A stretch of 64,000 bases of DNA from Microbacterium sp. RU1D (GTDB taxonomy: Bacteria; Actinomycetota; Actinomycetes; Actinomycetales; Microbacteriaceae): NCBI RefSeq assembly GCF_900156435.1, contig NZ_FTPQ01000001.1:1736001-1800000 (forward strand). The letters are read 5' to 3'. A model generated the notes under the pieces. That model saw only the letters and a program-made list of their open reading frames with translations. It was not told the DNA's origin and made no database searches. The position numbers and the translations under genes were made by a program. Of this stretch, positions 26,734 to 33,957 are shown piece after piece (the first letter of the stretch is position 1; each line of letters opens with the position of its first letter).

Positions 26734-28207
26734 CCGTTTCTGTGGGGCTCTGGGCGCGGACCGCGCCGAACGCGAAGCGCCGGGTCGTGCCGTCGGGGCG
26801 CACGGCCTCCACGATCGAGACCTCGTCGGTCTCGACGAGACCGTTCCGGTGCACGATCTCGAGCAAGCCGACGAGGTCGACCGGGCGCCGCGTCTCGGTG
26901 TCGGCGCCCGCGAAGGCCGCCGCGAGATCGAAGGAGTCCCCGAGGCCGGCCACGTACGCCTCGAGCTCGGGGTAGTGCGGACCGCCCCAGGCGCGCGTGT
27001 CGACGGTGGCGAACTCGACGTCCTCGGTTCCTGATGCGGATGCGGATGCCAAGGGCTCGGGCGCTCCGGCCGGTCGCACGTCGCTGAGCGAGCGGCGGAG
27101 ATGGCCGATGTCGGCGAGGGGAAGGGTGCGCACGGGGTCGACGCGGCCGGGCGCGCGCGTCTGGCTCCAGTGGTGAAGGCCCGCCATCACCCCGCGCAGG
27201 AGGTCGTCGACCTGGCGATCGCGGATCGGGTCGTGCGTGCGCACCTGGGCGGTGATGACGTGCGACGCGCGGCGCTGGGCGGTCAGCACCTCCTGCACGC
27301 CGGCCTCGACGCGGCGGGCGATCGCGTCGAGCTCGCTGCGCTGCTCGGGCGTCATGAGGCGAGAGAACGGCTGGGTCAGCACCGCGTGCAGCTGCTCGGT
27401 GAGGTCGTCGATGTGCTCGGGGTCGCCGATGAGGCGCAGCGCCCCCTGGAACGCCCGGCCCTCGGGTGTGGCCTGCATCACCTGGCGCCCGCGCTCGAGA
27501 TATTCGCGCAGCACGTCGCCGGTGGGACGCACGTCGCGGCGGAGCTCCGCCACGACGTCGCGCTGCATCGCGGTGATCGACTCCGCGACCCGGGAGAAGT
27601 CGGCGGGCAGTTCCCGGGCGAGGTGGATGACGTTCTCGGCTTCTTCGAGCAGGTGGTCGTCGTCGAGGGGCTCGACGACACCGTCCTCGAGCGCCGCGAT
27701 CTCGGCATCCAGGGCCGCCCGCTCCTCGAGCAGCGCTTCACGGCGACGTGCGGGGTCGCTCTCCGCGTCGCGGGCGAGGCGTTCGACGGCGTCGAGCAGT
27801 GTGCGCACGCGCGAGCGCGAGACCCGGGCGCGGCCGCCGCCGGCGCGACCGGCGATCTCGAGCGCTCCGACCGCGTGCGCCGACAGTCTGTACACCTCGA
27901 CGTCGTCCTCGATCTGCAGCCCGAGCCAGCCCACGCGCACCCAGCCGCGGCAGATCTCGCGCGCGGACCCCGCGGGGATGCGGCGGTCGTCGTCGGAGTC
28001 GAGACCGGCGGCGCGCAGCTCGTCGATCGCCTCCGCGACCTCCACATGGGCGTCCGCGACCGCGACGGCGGGGCGATCGGGCGTGAACACCACCGACAGC
28101 ACCGCGACGACGAAGGGCGCGAAACGGCCGTGCAGCAGGTCGAGCGTGGGGTTCTTGAACGCCGTCGCCGAGCGCACATAGGCGGCTTCGGCTCGGGTGC
28201 GGGTCAC
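26720..28207 (-). CDS. jetA: Wadjet protein JetA (DUF3375, MksF-like kleisin)
   Basis: A 495-residue DUF3375 protein, the kleisin subunit of the Jet/Mks complex. The N-terminus ([30 protein letters not shown]) is the family signature, the middle is largely helical with acidic stretches, and the C-terminal part has a winged-helix look ([15 protein letters not shown]). GTG 28207 is chosen because TAGACT lies seven bases upstream; this gives a leaderless message. First gene of jetABC. Confidence 0.92.
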   Translation of the reverse strand: MTRTRAEAAYVRSATAFKNPTLDLLHGRFAPFVVAVLSVVFTPDRPAVAVADAHVEVAEAIDELRAAGLDSDDDRRIPAGSAREICRGWVRVGWLGLQIEDDVEVYRLSAHAVGALEIAGRAGGGRARVSRSRVRTLLDAVERLARDAESDPARRREALLEERAALDAEIAALEDGVVEPLDDDHLLEEAENVIHLARELPADFSRVAESITAMQRDVVAELRRDVRPTGDVLREYLERGRQVMQATPEGRAFQGALRLIGDPEHIDDLTEQLHAVLTQPFSRLMTPEQRSELDAIARRVEAGVQEVLTAQRRASHVITAQVRTHDPIRDRQVDDLLRGVMAGLHHWSQTRAPGRVDPVRTLPLADIGHLRRSLSDVRPAGAPEPLASASASGTEDVEFATVDTRAWGGPHYPELEAYVAGLGDSFDLAAAFAGADTETRRPVDLVGLLEIVHRNGLVETDEVSIVEAVRPDGTTRRFAFGAVRAQSPTETDADD

Positions 28208-28214
28208 TGGCTGA

Positions 28215-28220
28215 AGTCTA
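28215..28220 (-). promoter_or_regulatory. -10 box of jetABC (leaderless)
   Basis: TAGACT on the minus strand, seven bases before the jetA GTG. The operon seems to have its own constitutive-type promoter. Confidence 0.55.
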
Positions 28221-28284
28221 CCGGGGCGCCGGTGCGCCGCCTTCCGGGTGACGACGTCCGCCGGCCCGCCGGGTCGGATGCCGC

Positions 28285-28401
28285 TCAGGCGCCCGCGCAG
28301 GCGTAGAGCGTGACGCCCGACACCTTGTTCACGTCGCCGCCCTCGTGCGGCGCGGAGAAGGGCAGGCCGCGGCATCCGGTTGGGGATGCCACGGCCCTCA
28401 C
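28285..28401 (-). pseudogene. Possible gene remnant, C-terminal 38 codons
   Basis: An open frame starting at GTG 28401 and ending TGA 28287-28285. Its sequence (LPFSAPHEGGDVNKVSGVT, then LYACAGA at the end) looks like the extracytoplasmic C-terminus of a longer protein, similar in style to the VYACG ending of the glycosyltransferase at 33958. No upstream continuation exists because the permease gene ends at 28424. It could be a fragment left by a deletion, or chance. Confidence 0.25.
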
Positions 28402-28423
28402 CGCGCGCTCGGGTCGACGCGCG

Positions 28424-29848
28424 TCAGACCTCCGAGCGCGGGCCCGGCGCCACCTTGTTGACCCCGGTGACGGGCTGATTCTCGTCGAACGAGGCGATCG
28501 GTCGACGGAACCCGCGGGTGAGGATCACGAGATACACGACGCCGAGACCGGTCCAAATGAGACCGCCGACAAGGGCGTGCATGTCGAGGTTGACCCACAG
28601 CAGCCCTGTCAGCAGCATGCCGATCGCGGGCATGACGATGTAGCGCGCGATGTCGCCCGGGGTCTTGCGTAGACCCTTGCGCACCGCGAACCACGCGATC
28701 ACCGAGATGTTGACGAAGGTGAACGCGACCAGGGCGCCGTAGTTGATGTACGCCGCGATCTGCTCGAGGGTGAACGAGATCGCGAACAGGCTCACGAGTC
28801 CCACGATCACGATCGAGAACGTGGGGGTGTGCGTCCGGGGATTGATGAACCCGAAGATGCGCCGCGGCAGCACGTTGTTGCGGCCCATCACCATGAGCAT
28901 GCGCGACACCGAGGCGTGCGAGGCGAGCCACGACGCCAGAGTCGCCGCGAAGCCTGCGGCGGTCAGCACGGCCTGCAGCACGGGACCGCCGACCTGCACG
29001 CCGATCTCGGGCAGCGTGCTGTCTTCGATGGCCTCCTGCGGGAACGCGGTGGCCTCGGGGAAGCGCAGCTGCGTGACGTACGAGGCGATGAGGAAGATGA
29101 GGCCGCCCACGATGAGGGTGAGCACGATCGCGCGCGGCATGATCTTCGGGGTCTTGGCCTCCTCGGAGTACATCGACACCGCGTCGAACCCGATGAACGA
29201 GAAGCACACGACCGTGGCACCCGCCAGCACGGCGCCGAACTGCACGTCGCTGTGGGCGAAGGGAGCGAGCGACACGGCGGTGCCGGCTCCCGCCCCGCCG
29301 ACCAGCTGCACGACGACCATGACGACGAACACGGTCATCACGAGGATCGAGAACACCAGCAGCACCATGTTGACGTTCGAGGTGCCGCGCATCGTGAGGT
29401 AGATCACCCCGGTCACGCCGGCGGTGAAGACGACGACCCAGAGCCAGCCGGGCACGTCGGGGAAGAGGGCCTCCATGTAGCTGCGCAGGATGAGGGCGTT
29501 CACCATCGGCAACAGCATGTAGTCGATGAGCGCCGTCCAGCCGACGACGAAACCGACGCCGGGGTGGATCGACTCGCGCGCGTAGGTGTAGGCGGAGCCG
29601 GCGCTGGGGATGACGCGCACCATCTTGCCGTAGCTGATGGCGGTGAACACGAGGACGACCAGGGCCACGGCGTAGGCCGCGGGCACGACGTTGTTCGTCT
29701 TGTCGGCGACGAGCCCGAAGGTGTCGAACACGACGGTGGGGGTCATGTACCCCAGTCCCAGGCCGACGATCGACCAGAGACCCAGGGTGCGGGCGAGTGT
29801 GGCTCCCGAGCGTGACGTGGCCGCGTCGGCGGCGAGGTTCTCGTTCGT
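28424..29848 (-). CDS. APC-family amino acid/amine permease (probable ACG start)
   Basis: Twelve-helix secondary transporter for an amino acid or amine. The first canonical start, ATG 29746, would remove the first half of helix 1. The same frame runs on upstream through TSRSGATLARTLGLWSIVG, which is the normal APC N-terminus, to an ACG codon at 29848 placed four bases after a perfect AGGAGG. From ACG the protein has 474 residues, the usual length. Later segments such as IGFDAVSMYSEEAK are typical of the family. It lies downstream of the aminotransferase and Lrp genes and probably imports their substrate. The reading is robust; the start codon identity is the odd point. Confidence 0.85.
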   Translation of the reverse strand, partial: TNENLAADAATSRSGATLARTLGLWSIVGLGLGYMTPTVVFDTFGLVADKTNNVVPAAYAVALVVLVFTAISYGKMVRVIPSAGSAYTYARESIHPGVGFVVGWTALIDYMLLPMVNALILRSYMEALFPDVPGWLWVVVFTAGVTGVIYLTMRGTSNVNMVLLVFSILVMTVFVVMVVVQLVGGAGAGTAVSLAPFAHSDVQFGAVLAGATVVCFSFIGFDAVSMYSEEAKTPKIMPRAIVLTLIVGGLIFLIASYVTQLRFPEATAFPQEAIEDSTLPEIGVQVGGPVLQAVLTAAGFAATLASWLASHASVSRMLMVMGRNNVLPRRIFGFINPRTHTPTFSIVIVGLVSLFAISFTLEQIAAYINYGALVAFTFVNISVIAWFAVRKGLRKTPGDIARYIVMPAIGMLLTGLLWVNLDMHALVGGLIWTGLGVVYLVILTRGFRRPIASFDENQPVTGVNKVAPGPRSEV

Positions 29849-29851
29849 GGC

Positions 29852-29857
29852 TCCTCC
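29852..29857 (-). promoter_or_regulatory. Ribosome-binding site that sets the permease start
   Basis: AGGAGG on the minus strand, then AGCC, GCC-frame ACG at 29848. No ATG, GTG or TTG lies in frame between this site and ATG 29746, 102 bases further on. Confidence 0.5.
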
Positions 29858-30044
29858 TAGAGGGGTGCGGTGCGCGATCGTGTGTCGCGTCCGTGGGCTG
29901 ATGTCGGGGGTACAGCGGTCGGAGCACCGCTCGGGGTGGGAGCGGGTCGTCGGCGGGGTGGCGCCGGACGGGGATCGTGCGGTCGGGGTTGGACCGTCGA
30001 GCAGGGGAGGGATGCCGACGGGTGTGGGCCGGCATCCCTCGGGA

Positions 30045-31439
30045 TCAGAGGCGCGTCCAGGCCTCGGTGAGGGTCGAGCGCAGGATCTGCTCGATCTCGG
30101 TGAACTCGGACGGACCGATGGTCAGGGGCGGGGCGAGCTGGATGACGGGGTCGCCCCGGTCGTCTGCGCGGCAGTACAGGCCCGCGTCGAACAGCGCCTT
30201 CGAGAGGAAGCCGCGCAGCAGCCGCTCCGATTCGTCGTCGTCGAAGGTCTCTTTGGTCGCCTTGTCTTTGACGAGCTCGATGCCGAAGAAGTACCCGTCG
30301 CCGCGCACGTCGCCGACGATCGGCAGGTCGAGCAGCCGCTCGAGGGTGGAGCGGAAGACGGGGGAGTTGGTCCGCACATTCTCGAGCAGACCCTCCTCCT
30401 CGAACACGTCGAGGTTCTCCAGGGCGACGGCGGCCGACACGGGGTGTCCGCCGAAGGTGTACCCGTGCGGGAAGGTCGCGTCGCCGTGCGCGAAGGGTTC
30501 GTACACGCGGTCGCTGACGATCGTGCCGCCGAGAGGGGAGTATCCGCTGGTCACCGCCTTCGCGAAGGTGATCATGTCGGGCTGGTAGTCGTACGCCGAG
30601 GCGCCGAAGTAGTGGCCGAGGCGACCGAAGGCGCAGATGACCTCGTCGGAGACGAGCAGCACGTCGTACTTGTCGCAGATCTCACGTACGCGCTGGAAGT
30701 ACCCGGCCGGGGCGGGGAAGCAGCCGCCGGCGTTCTGCACGGGCTCGAGGAACACCGCGGCGACCGTCTCGGGTCCCTCGAACTGGATCATCTGCTCGAT
30801 GCGGTCGGCGGCCCACAGCCCGAACTCCTCCGGTGTGCCGCCCCCGAAGCCGCTCTCCTCGGCGCGGTAGTAGTTGGTGTTCGGCACGCGGAAGCCGCCC
30901 GGGGTGACCGGCTCGAACATGTGCTTCATCACGGGCAGGCCCGTGATCGCGAGGGCGCCCTGGGTGGTGCCGTGGTACGCGATCGCGCGCGAGATGACCT
31001 TGTGCTTGGTGGGCTTTCCCTGCGTCTTCCAGTACTGCTTGGCGAGCTTGAAGGCCGTCTCGACGGCTTCCCCGCCGCCGGTGGAGAAGAAGACGTGGTT
31101 CAGGTCGCCCGGGGCGAGGTTCGCGAGGCGCTCCGCGAGCTCGATCGCCGCCGGGTGGGCGTACGACCACAGGGGGAAGAACGCGAGCTCCTCGGCCTGC
31201 TTCGCCGCCGCTTGGGCGATGCGACGGCGGCCGTGACCGGCGTTGACCACGAAGAGCCCCGCGAGGCCGTCGATGTAGCGCTTCCCGGCCGCGTCGAAGA
31301 TGTGGTGCCCCTCGCCCTTGACGATGATGGGGACGCCCGGCCCCTCGGTCATCGTCGACTGGCGCGAGAAGTGCATCCAGAGGTGGTCACGGGCCTTGGC
31401 CTGCAGGTCGGCGTGCTGGTCGGTTTCGATGAGGGTCAT
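30045..31439 (-). CDS. Class III aminotransferase (putrescine/GABA/beta-alanine type)
   Basis: PLP enzyme of 464 residues. The PLP lysine lies in MITFAKAVTSGYSPLGG, the phosphate-binding segment is FFSTGGGEAVETAFKLA, and the SDEVICAFGRLG and TFGGHPVSAAVALENLD segments are typical of omega-amino acid:pyruvate transaminases. It would transfer the amino group of putrescine, GABA, beta-alanine or a related amine to pyruvate or 2-oxoglutarate. It overlaps the Lrp gene by 4 nt and is followed by the APC permease, which fits amine use as nitrogen or carbon source. Confidence 0.9.
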   Translation of the reverse strand: MTLIETDQHADLQAKARDHLWMHFSRQSTMTEGPGVPIIVKGEGHHIFDAAGKRYIDGLAGLFVVNAGHGRRRIAQAAAKQAEELAFFPLWSYAHPAAIELAERLANLAPGDLNHVFFSTGGGEAVETAFKLAKQYWKTQGKPTKHKVISRAIAYHGTTQGALAITGLPVMKHMFEPVTPGGFRVPNTNYYRAEESGFGGGTPEEFGLWAADRIEQMIQFEGPETVAAVFLEPVQNAGGCFPAPAGYFQRVREICDKYDVLLVSDEVICAFGRLGHYFGASAYDYQPDMITFAKAVTSGYSPLGGTIVSDRVYEPFAHGDATFPHGYTFGGHPVSAAVALENLDVFEEEGLLENVRTNSPVFRSTLERLLDLPIVGDVRGDGYFFGIELVKDKATKETFDDDESERLLRGFLSKALFDAGLYCRADDRGDPVIQLAPPLTIGPSEFTEIEQILRSTLTEAWTRL

Positions 31440-31906
31440 CGCGTTCCCCAGTTGTAGAGCTGACGGTGGAGCTTGAGATAGACGAAGGTCTCGGTCGAGA
31501 CGACGTCGGGCAGTGACCGGATGCGGTCGTTCAACAGGTCGATGAGGTCGTCGTCGCTCTCGCAGACAACCTCCACGAGGAGGTCGAACGAGCCCGCCGT
31601 CGAGACCACGTAGATGACGCCCGGCAGTTCCGTCATCTGCGCGGCGACGACGCGGGTGTCGCCCGAGACGCGCACGCCGATCATCGCCTGCCGGGCGAAG
31701 CCCAGTTGCAGCGGGTCGGTGACCGCGACGATCTGCAGGATGCCGGCATCCTGCAGCTTCTGCACCCGCTGGCGCGTCGCGGTCTCGCTGAGACCGACGG
31801 CTTTGCCGATCTCGGCGTAGGAGCGGCGGCCGTCCTCCTGCAGCTGTTCGACGATCGCCTTCGACACGCGATCGAGGGCGGGACTGCGTTCGGCCGTAGG
31901 ACTCAT
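31436..31906 (-). CDS. Lrp/AsnC-family transcriptional regulator
   Basis: A 156-residue regulator with an N-terminal helix-turn-helix (LDRVSKAIVEQLQEDGRRSYAEIGKAVGLSETATRQRVQKL) and a C-terminal RAM/ligand domain with beta strands such as VIYVVSTAGSFDLLVEVVC. It leads the operon with the aminotransferase (ATGA overlap) and probably controls it in response to the amine or amino acid substrate. ATG 31906 excludes 42 upstream codons that are AT-richer promoter DNA. The divergent cellulase promoter is 158 bases away. Confidence 0.93.
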   Translation of the reverse strand: MSPTAERSPALDRVSKAIVEQLQEDGRRSYAEIGKAVGLSETATRQRVQKLQDAGILQIVAVTDPLQLGFARQAMIGVRVSGDTRVVAAQMTELPGVIYVVSTAGSFDLLVEVVCESDDDLIDLLNDRIRSLPDVVSTETFVYLKLHRQLYNWGTR

Positions 31907-32063
31907 GATCGGCGACGGTATCAGCGGACTATCGGCTGAATCAATGACGATCTGGACATTTACGCGGGCGTAACAGCGCGGAAACCGTCGTGCCCGGCCG
32001 GCACGGACGCCCGCGGCGGTTCTCCGCCGCACAGGCGGGCCACGGCGCGGGTCGCGCCACCGC

Positions 32064-32080
32064 TACGATGACCGCGGAGG
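32064..32080 (+). promoter_or_regulatory. -10 box and ribosome site of the cellulase gene
   Basis: TACGAT (32064-32069) followed by GGAGG (32076-32080), five bases before ATG 32086. The -10 overlaps the earlier in-frame ATG at 32068, which argues against that start. Confidence 0.5.
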
Positions 32081-32085
32081 TGCGG

Positions 32086-33795
32086 ATGTCGGGGTGGCTC
32101 GAACGGTGGTCGTCTGCGCGCCGCACCGTCCTGCGTGCGGCGGCCGCGGTCGCCGTCGCCGCGCTCGCCGTGACCGGGGCCGTCACGGCGCCGAGTGCCA
32201 CCGCCGCCACGGCTCTGCCCGGCTGGCTGTCGACCCGCGGGGCGAGCATCGTCACCTCCGCGGGCACGCCGTACACGATCAAGGCCGTCGCCTGGTTCGG
32301 GATGGAGACCTCGAACTGCGCGCCGCACGGGCTCTGGTCGATCTCGCTCGACGAGGGCCTGCGCGCCATCGCGGGCATGGGCTTCAACACCATCCGCCTG
32401 CCCTTCTCGAACGAGTGCCTCGCCGCCTCGTCGTCGAATTCGATCAACACGTCCGTCAACGCGGATCTCGTGGCCCTGAGCCCCCTCAAGCTGATGGACA
32501 CCGTCATCGCGCGGGCGAAGAGCTACGGCTTGTCGGTGATCCTCGACCGCCACCGCCCCGACTCCGCGGCGCAGAGCGAGCTCTGGTACACCGGCGCGTA
32601 CAGCGAGAAGCGGTGGATCGACGACTGGAAGATGCTCGCCCAGCGCTACAAGAACGAGCCCGCCGTCATCGGCGTCGACCTGCACAACGAACCGCACGGG
32701 CCGGCCTGCTGGAACTGCGGCGATCCGAAGCGCGACTGGCGGGCCGCGGCCACCCGCGCCGGCAACGCCGTGCTGTCGGTCAACCCGAAGCTGCTGATCG
32801 TCGTCGAGGGCGTCGAGCGCCAGAACGACGGCTCGACCACCTGGTGGGGCGGCGGCCTGCGCGACGTCGGCGCGGCCCCCGTGACCCTGTCGGTGAAGAA
32901 CCGCGTCGTGTACTCCCCGCACGACTACCCGGCGACCGTTCACCAGCAGCCCTGGTTCTCGGCGGCGAACTACCCCGCGAACCTCGAAGCGGTGTGGGAT
33001 GCCAACTGGGGCTACCTCGTGCGCAGGAACATCGCGCCGGTGCTCCTGGGCGAGTTCGGGACGAAGCTCGAGACCGACAGCGACAAGAAGTGGATGAGCA
33101 CGCTCGTCGCCTACCTCGCCAAGACGAAGATCAGCTTCGCGTACTGGTCGTTCAACCCGAACAGCGGCGACACCGGCGGCCTCGTCACCGACGACTGGCG
33201 CACCCTGCAGAAGGCGAAGCTCGCGGCGCTGCGGCCCGTCCTCACACCGGTGACGGTGCCGACGCCGAAGCCCACCGCGAGCCCGTCGACGTCGCCGAAG
33301 CCCACCACCTCGCCGAAGCCGACGACGTCGCCGAAGCCCACCGCGAGCCCCTCCGCCTCGCCGAAGCCCACCACCTCGCCGAAGCCCACGTCGTCGCCCA
33401 AGCCCACCGCGAGCCCCTCCGCGTCGCCGAAGCCGAGCGCTCCGTCGTCGCCGAAGCCGAGCCCCTCCGCGTCGCCGAAGCCGTCGGCCGCGACGCCCGC
33501 GAGCCTCTCGGTGACGTGGGTGCCGCAGAGCGCCTGGGGGGAGGGGTATGTCGCCGAACTCGCCCTCACGGCGCGTACGGCCGTGAAGGGCTGGTCGGTG
33601 TCGTTCGCCGCCCCGGGCACGACGGCCGTGACCAGCGCCTGGGGCATGTCGTGCGCCCTCTCCGGCACTACCGTCACCTGCACGGGTAGCGACTGGGCGG
33701 CCTCCCTCGCCGCCGGGCAGAGCGTGCGGGTGGGGCTGCAGGCCACGGCGACGAAGGCTCCGACGGCGCCGACGCTGCGCGTCTCCACATCCTGA
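32086..33795 (+). CDS. Secreted GH5 cellulase with CBM2-like domain
   Basis: A 569-residue exported endoglucanase. A signal peptide (residues 1-39: basic start, AAAAVAVAALAVTGAV, cleavage near ATA-AT) leads to a GH5 catalytic domain of about 350 residues with the acid/base in DLHNEPHG and nucleophile in LLGEFGT. Then comes a linker of about 75 residues made of SPKPT-type repeats, and a C-terminal domain of about 95 residues (VTWVPQSAWGEGYVAEL, GWSVSF, TSAWGM, LAAGQSVRVGLQA) resembling CBM2. It cuts beta-1,4-glucans outside the cell. This suggests a plant- or soil-associated host. Confidence 0.93.
   Translation: MSGWLERWSSARRTVLRAAAAVAVAALAVTGAVTAPSATAATALPGWLSTRGASIVTSAGTPYTIKAVAWFGMETSNCAPHGLWSISLDEGLRAIAGMGFNTIRLPFSNECLAASSSNSINTSVNADLVALSPLKLMDTVIARAKSYGLSVILDRHRPDSAAQSELWYTGAYSEKRWIDDWKMLAQRYKNEPAVIGVDLHNEPHGPACWNCGDPKRDWRAAATRAGNAVLSVNPKLLIVVEGVERQNDGSTTWWGGGLRDVGAAPVTLSVKNRVVYSPHDYPATVHQQPWFSAANYPANLEAVWDANWGYLVRRNIAPVLLGEFGTKLETDSDKKWMSTLVAYLAKTKISFAYWSFNPNSGDTGGLVTDDWRTLQKAKLAALRPVLTPVTVPTPKPTASPSTSPKPTTSPKPTTSPKPTASPSASPKPTTSPKPTSSPKPTASPSASPKPSAPSSPKPSPSASPKPSAATPASLSVTWVPQSAWGEGYVAELALTARTAVKGWSVSFAAPGTTAVTSAWGMSCALSGTTVTCTGSDWAASLAAGQSVRVGLQATATKAPTAPTLRVSTS
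33262..33490 (+). repeat. Repeats encoding the Pro/Lys/Ser/Thr linker of the cellulase
   Basis: Irregular tandem copies of TCGCCGAAGCCCACC-like 15-base units and longer blocks, encoding SPKPT/SPKPS. Copy number is expected to vary between strains; the frame is kept. Confidence 0.8.
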
Positions 33796-33901
33796 CGGCC
33801 GGCGCGGGCACCGGCATCGCGCGCCCGCGGTGAGGTGGCGCGGGCCACGGGCCGCGACGCGACGGACATCGACGAAGGGCGAGGGATGCCGGCATCCATC
33901 G

Positions 33902-33922
33902 CTCACGCATAACAAGCGTGAG
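33902..33922. other. Short perfect hairpin upstream of the glycosyltransferase gene
   Basis: CTCACGC-ATAACAA-GCGTGAG: a 7-bp stem with a 7-base AT-rich loop, ending 24 bases before the TACGCT -10 box. It may be the cellulase terminator or an operator. Confidence 0.4.
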
Positions 33923-33945
33923 GGTTCGTCGAGGGCATCGCTGTC

Positions 33946-33951
33946 TACGCT
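33946..33951 (+). promoter_or_regulatory. -10 box of the GT39-type gene (leaderless)
   Basis: TACGCT, six bases before GTG 33958. Confidence 0.5.
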
Positions 33952-33957
33952 GCGCGG

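Noticed and set aside
31907..32032. Longer Lrp/AsnC protein starting at 32032
   Set aside because: The added codons cover AT-richer promoter DNA and do not resemble the family; ATG 31906 gives the normal length.
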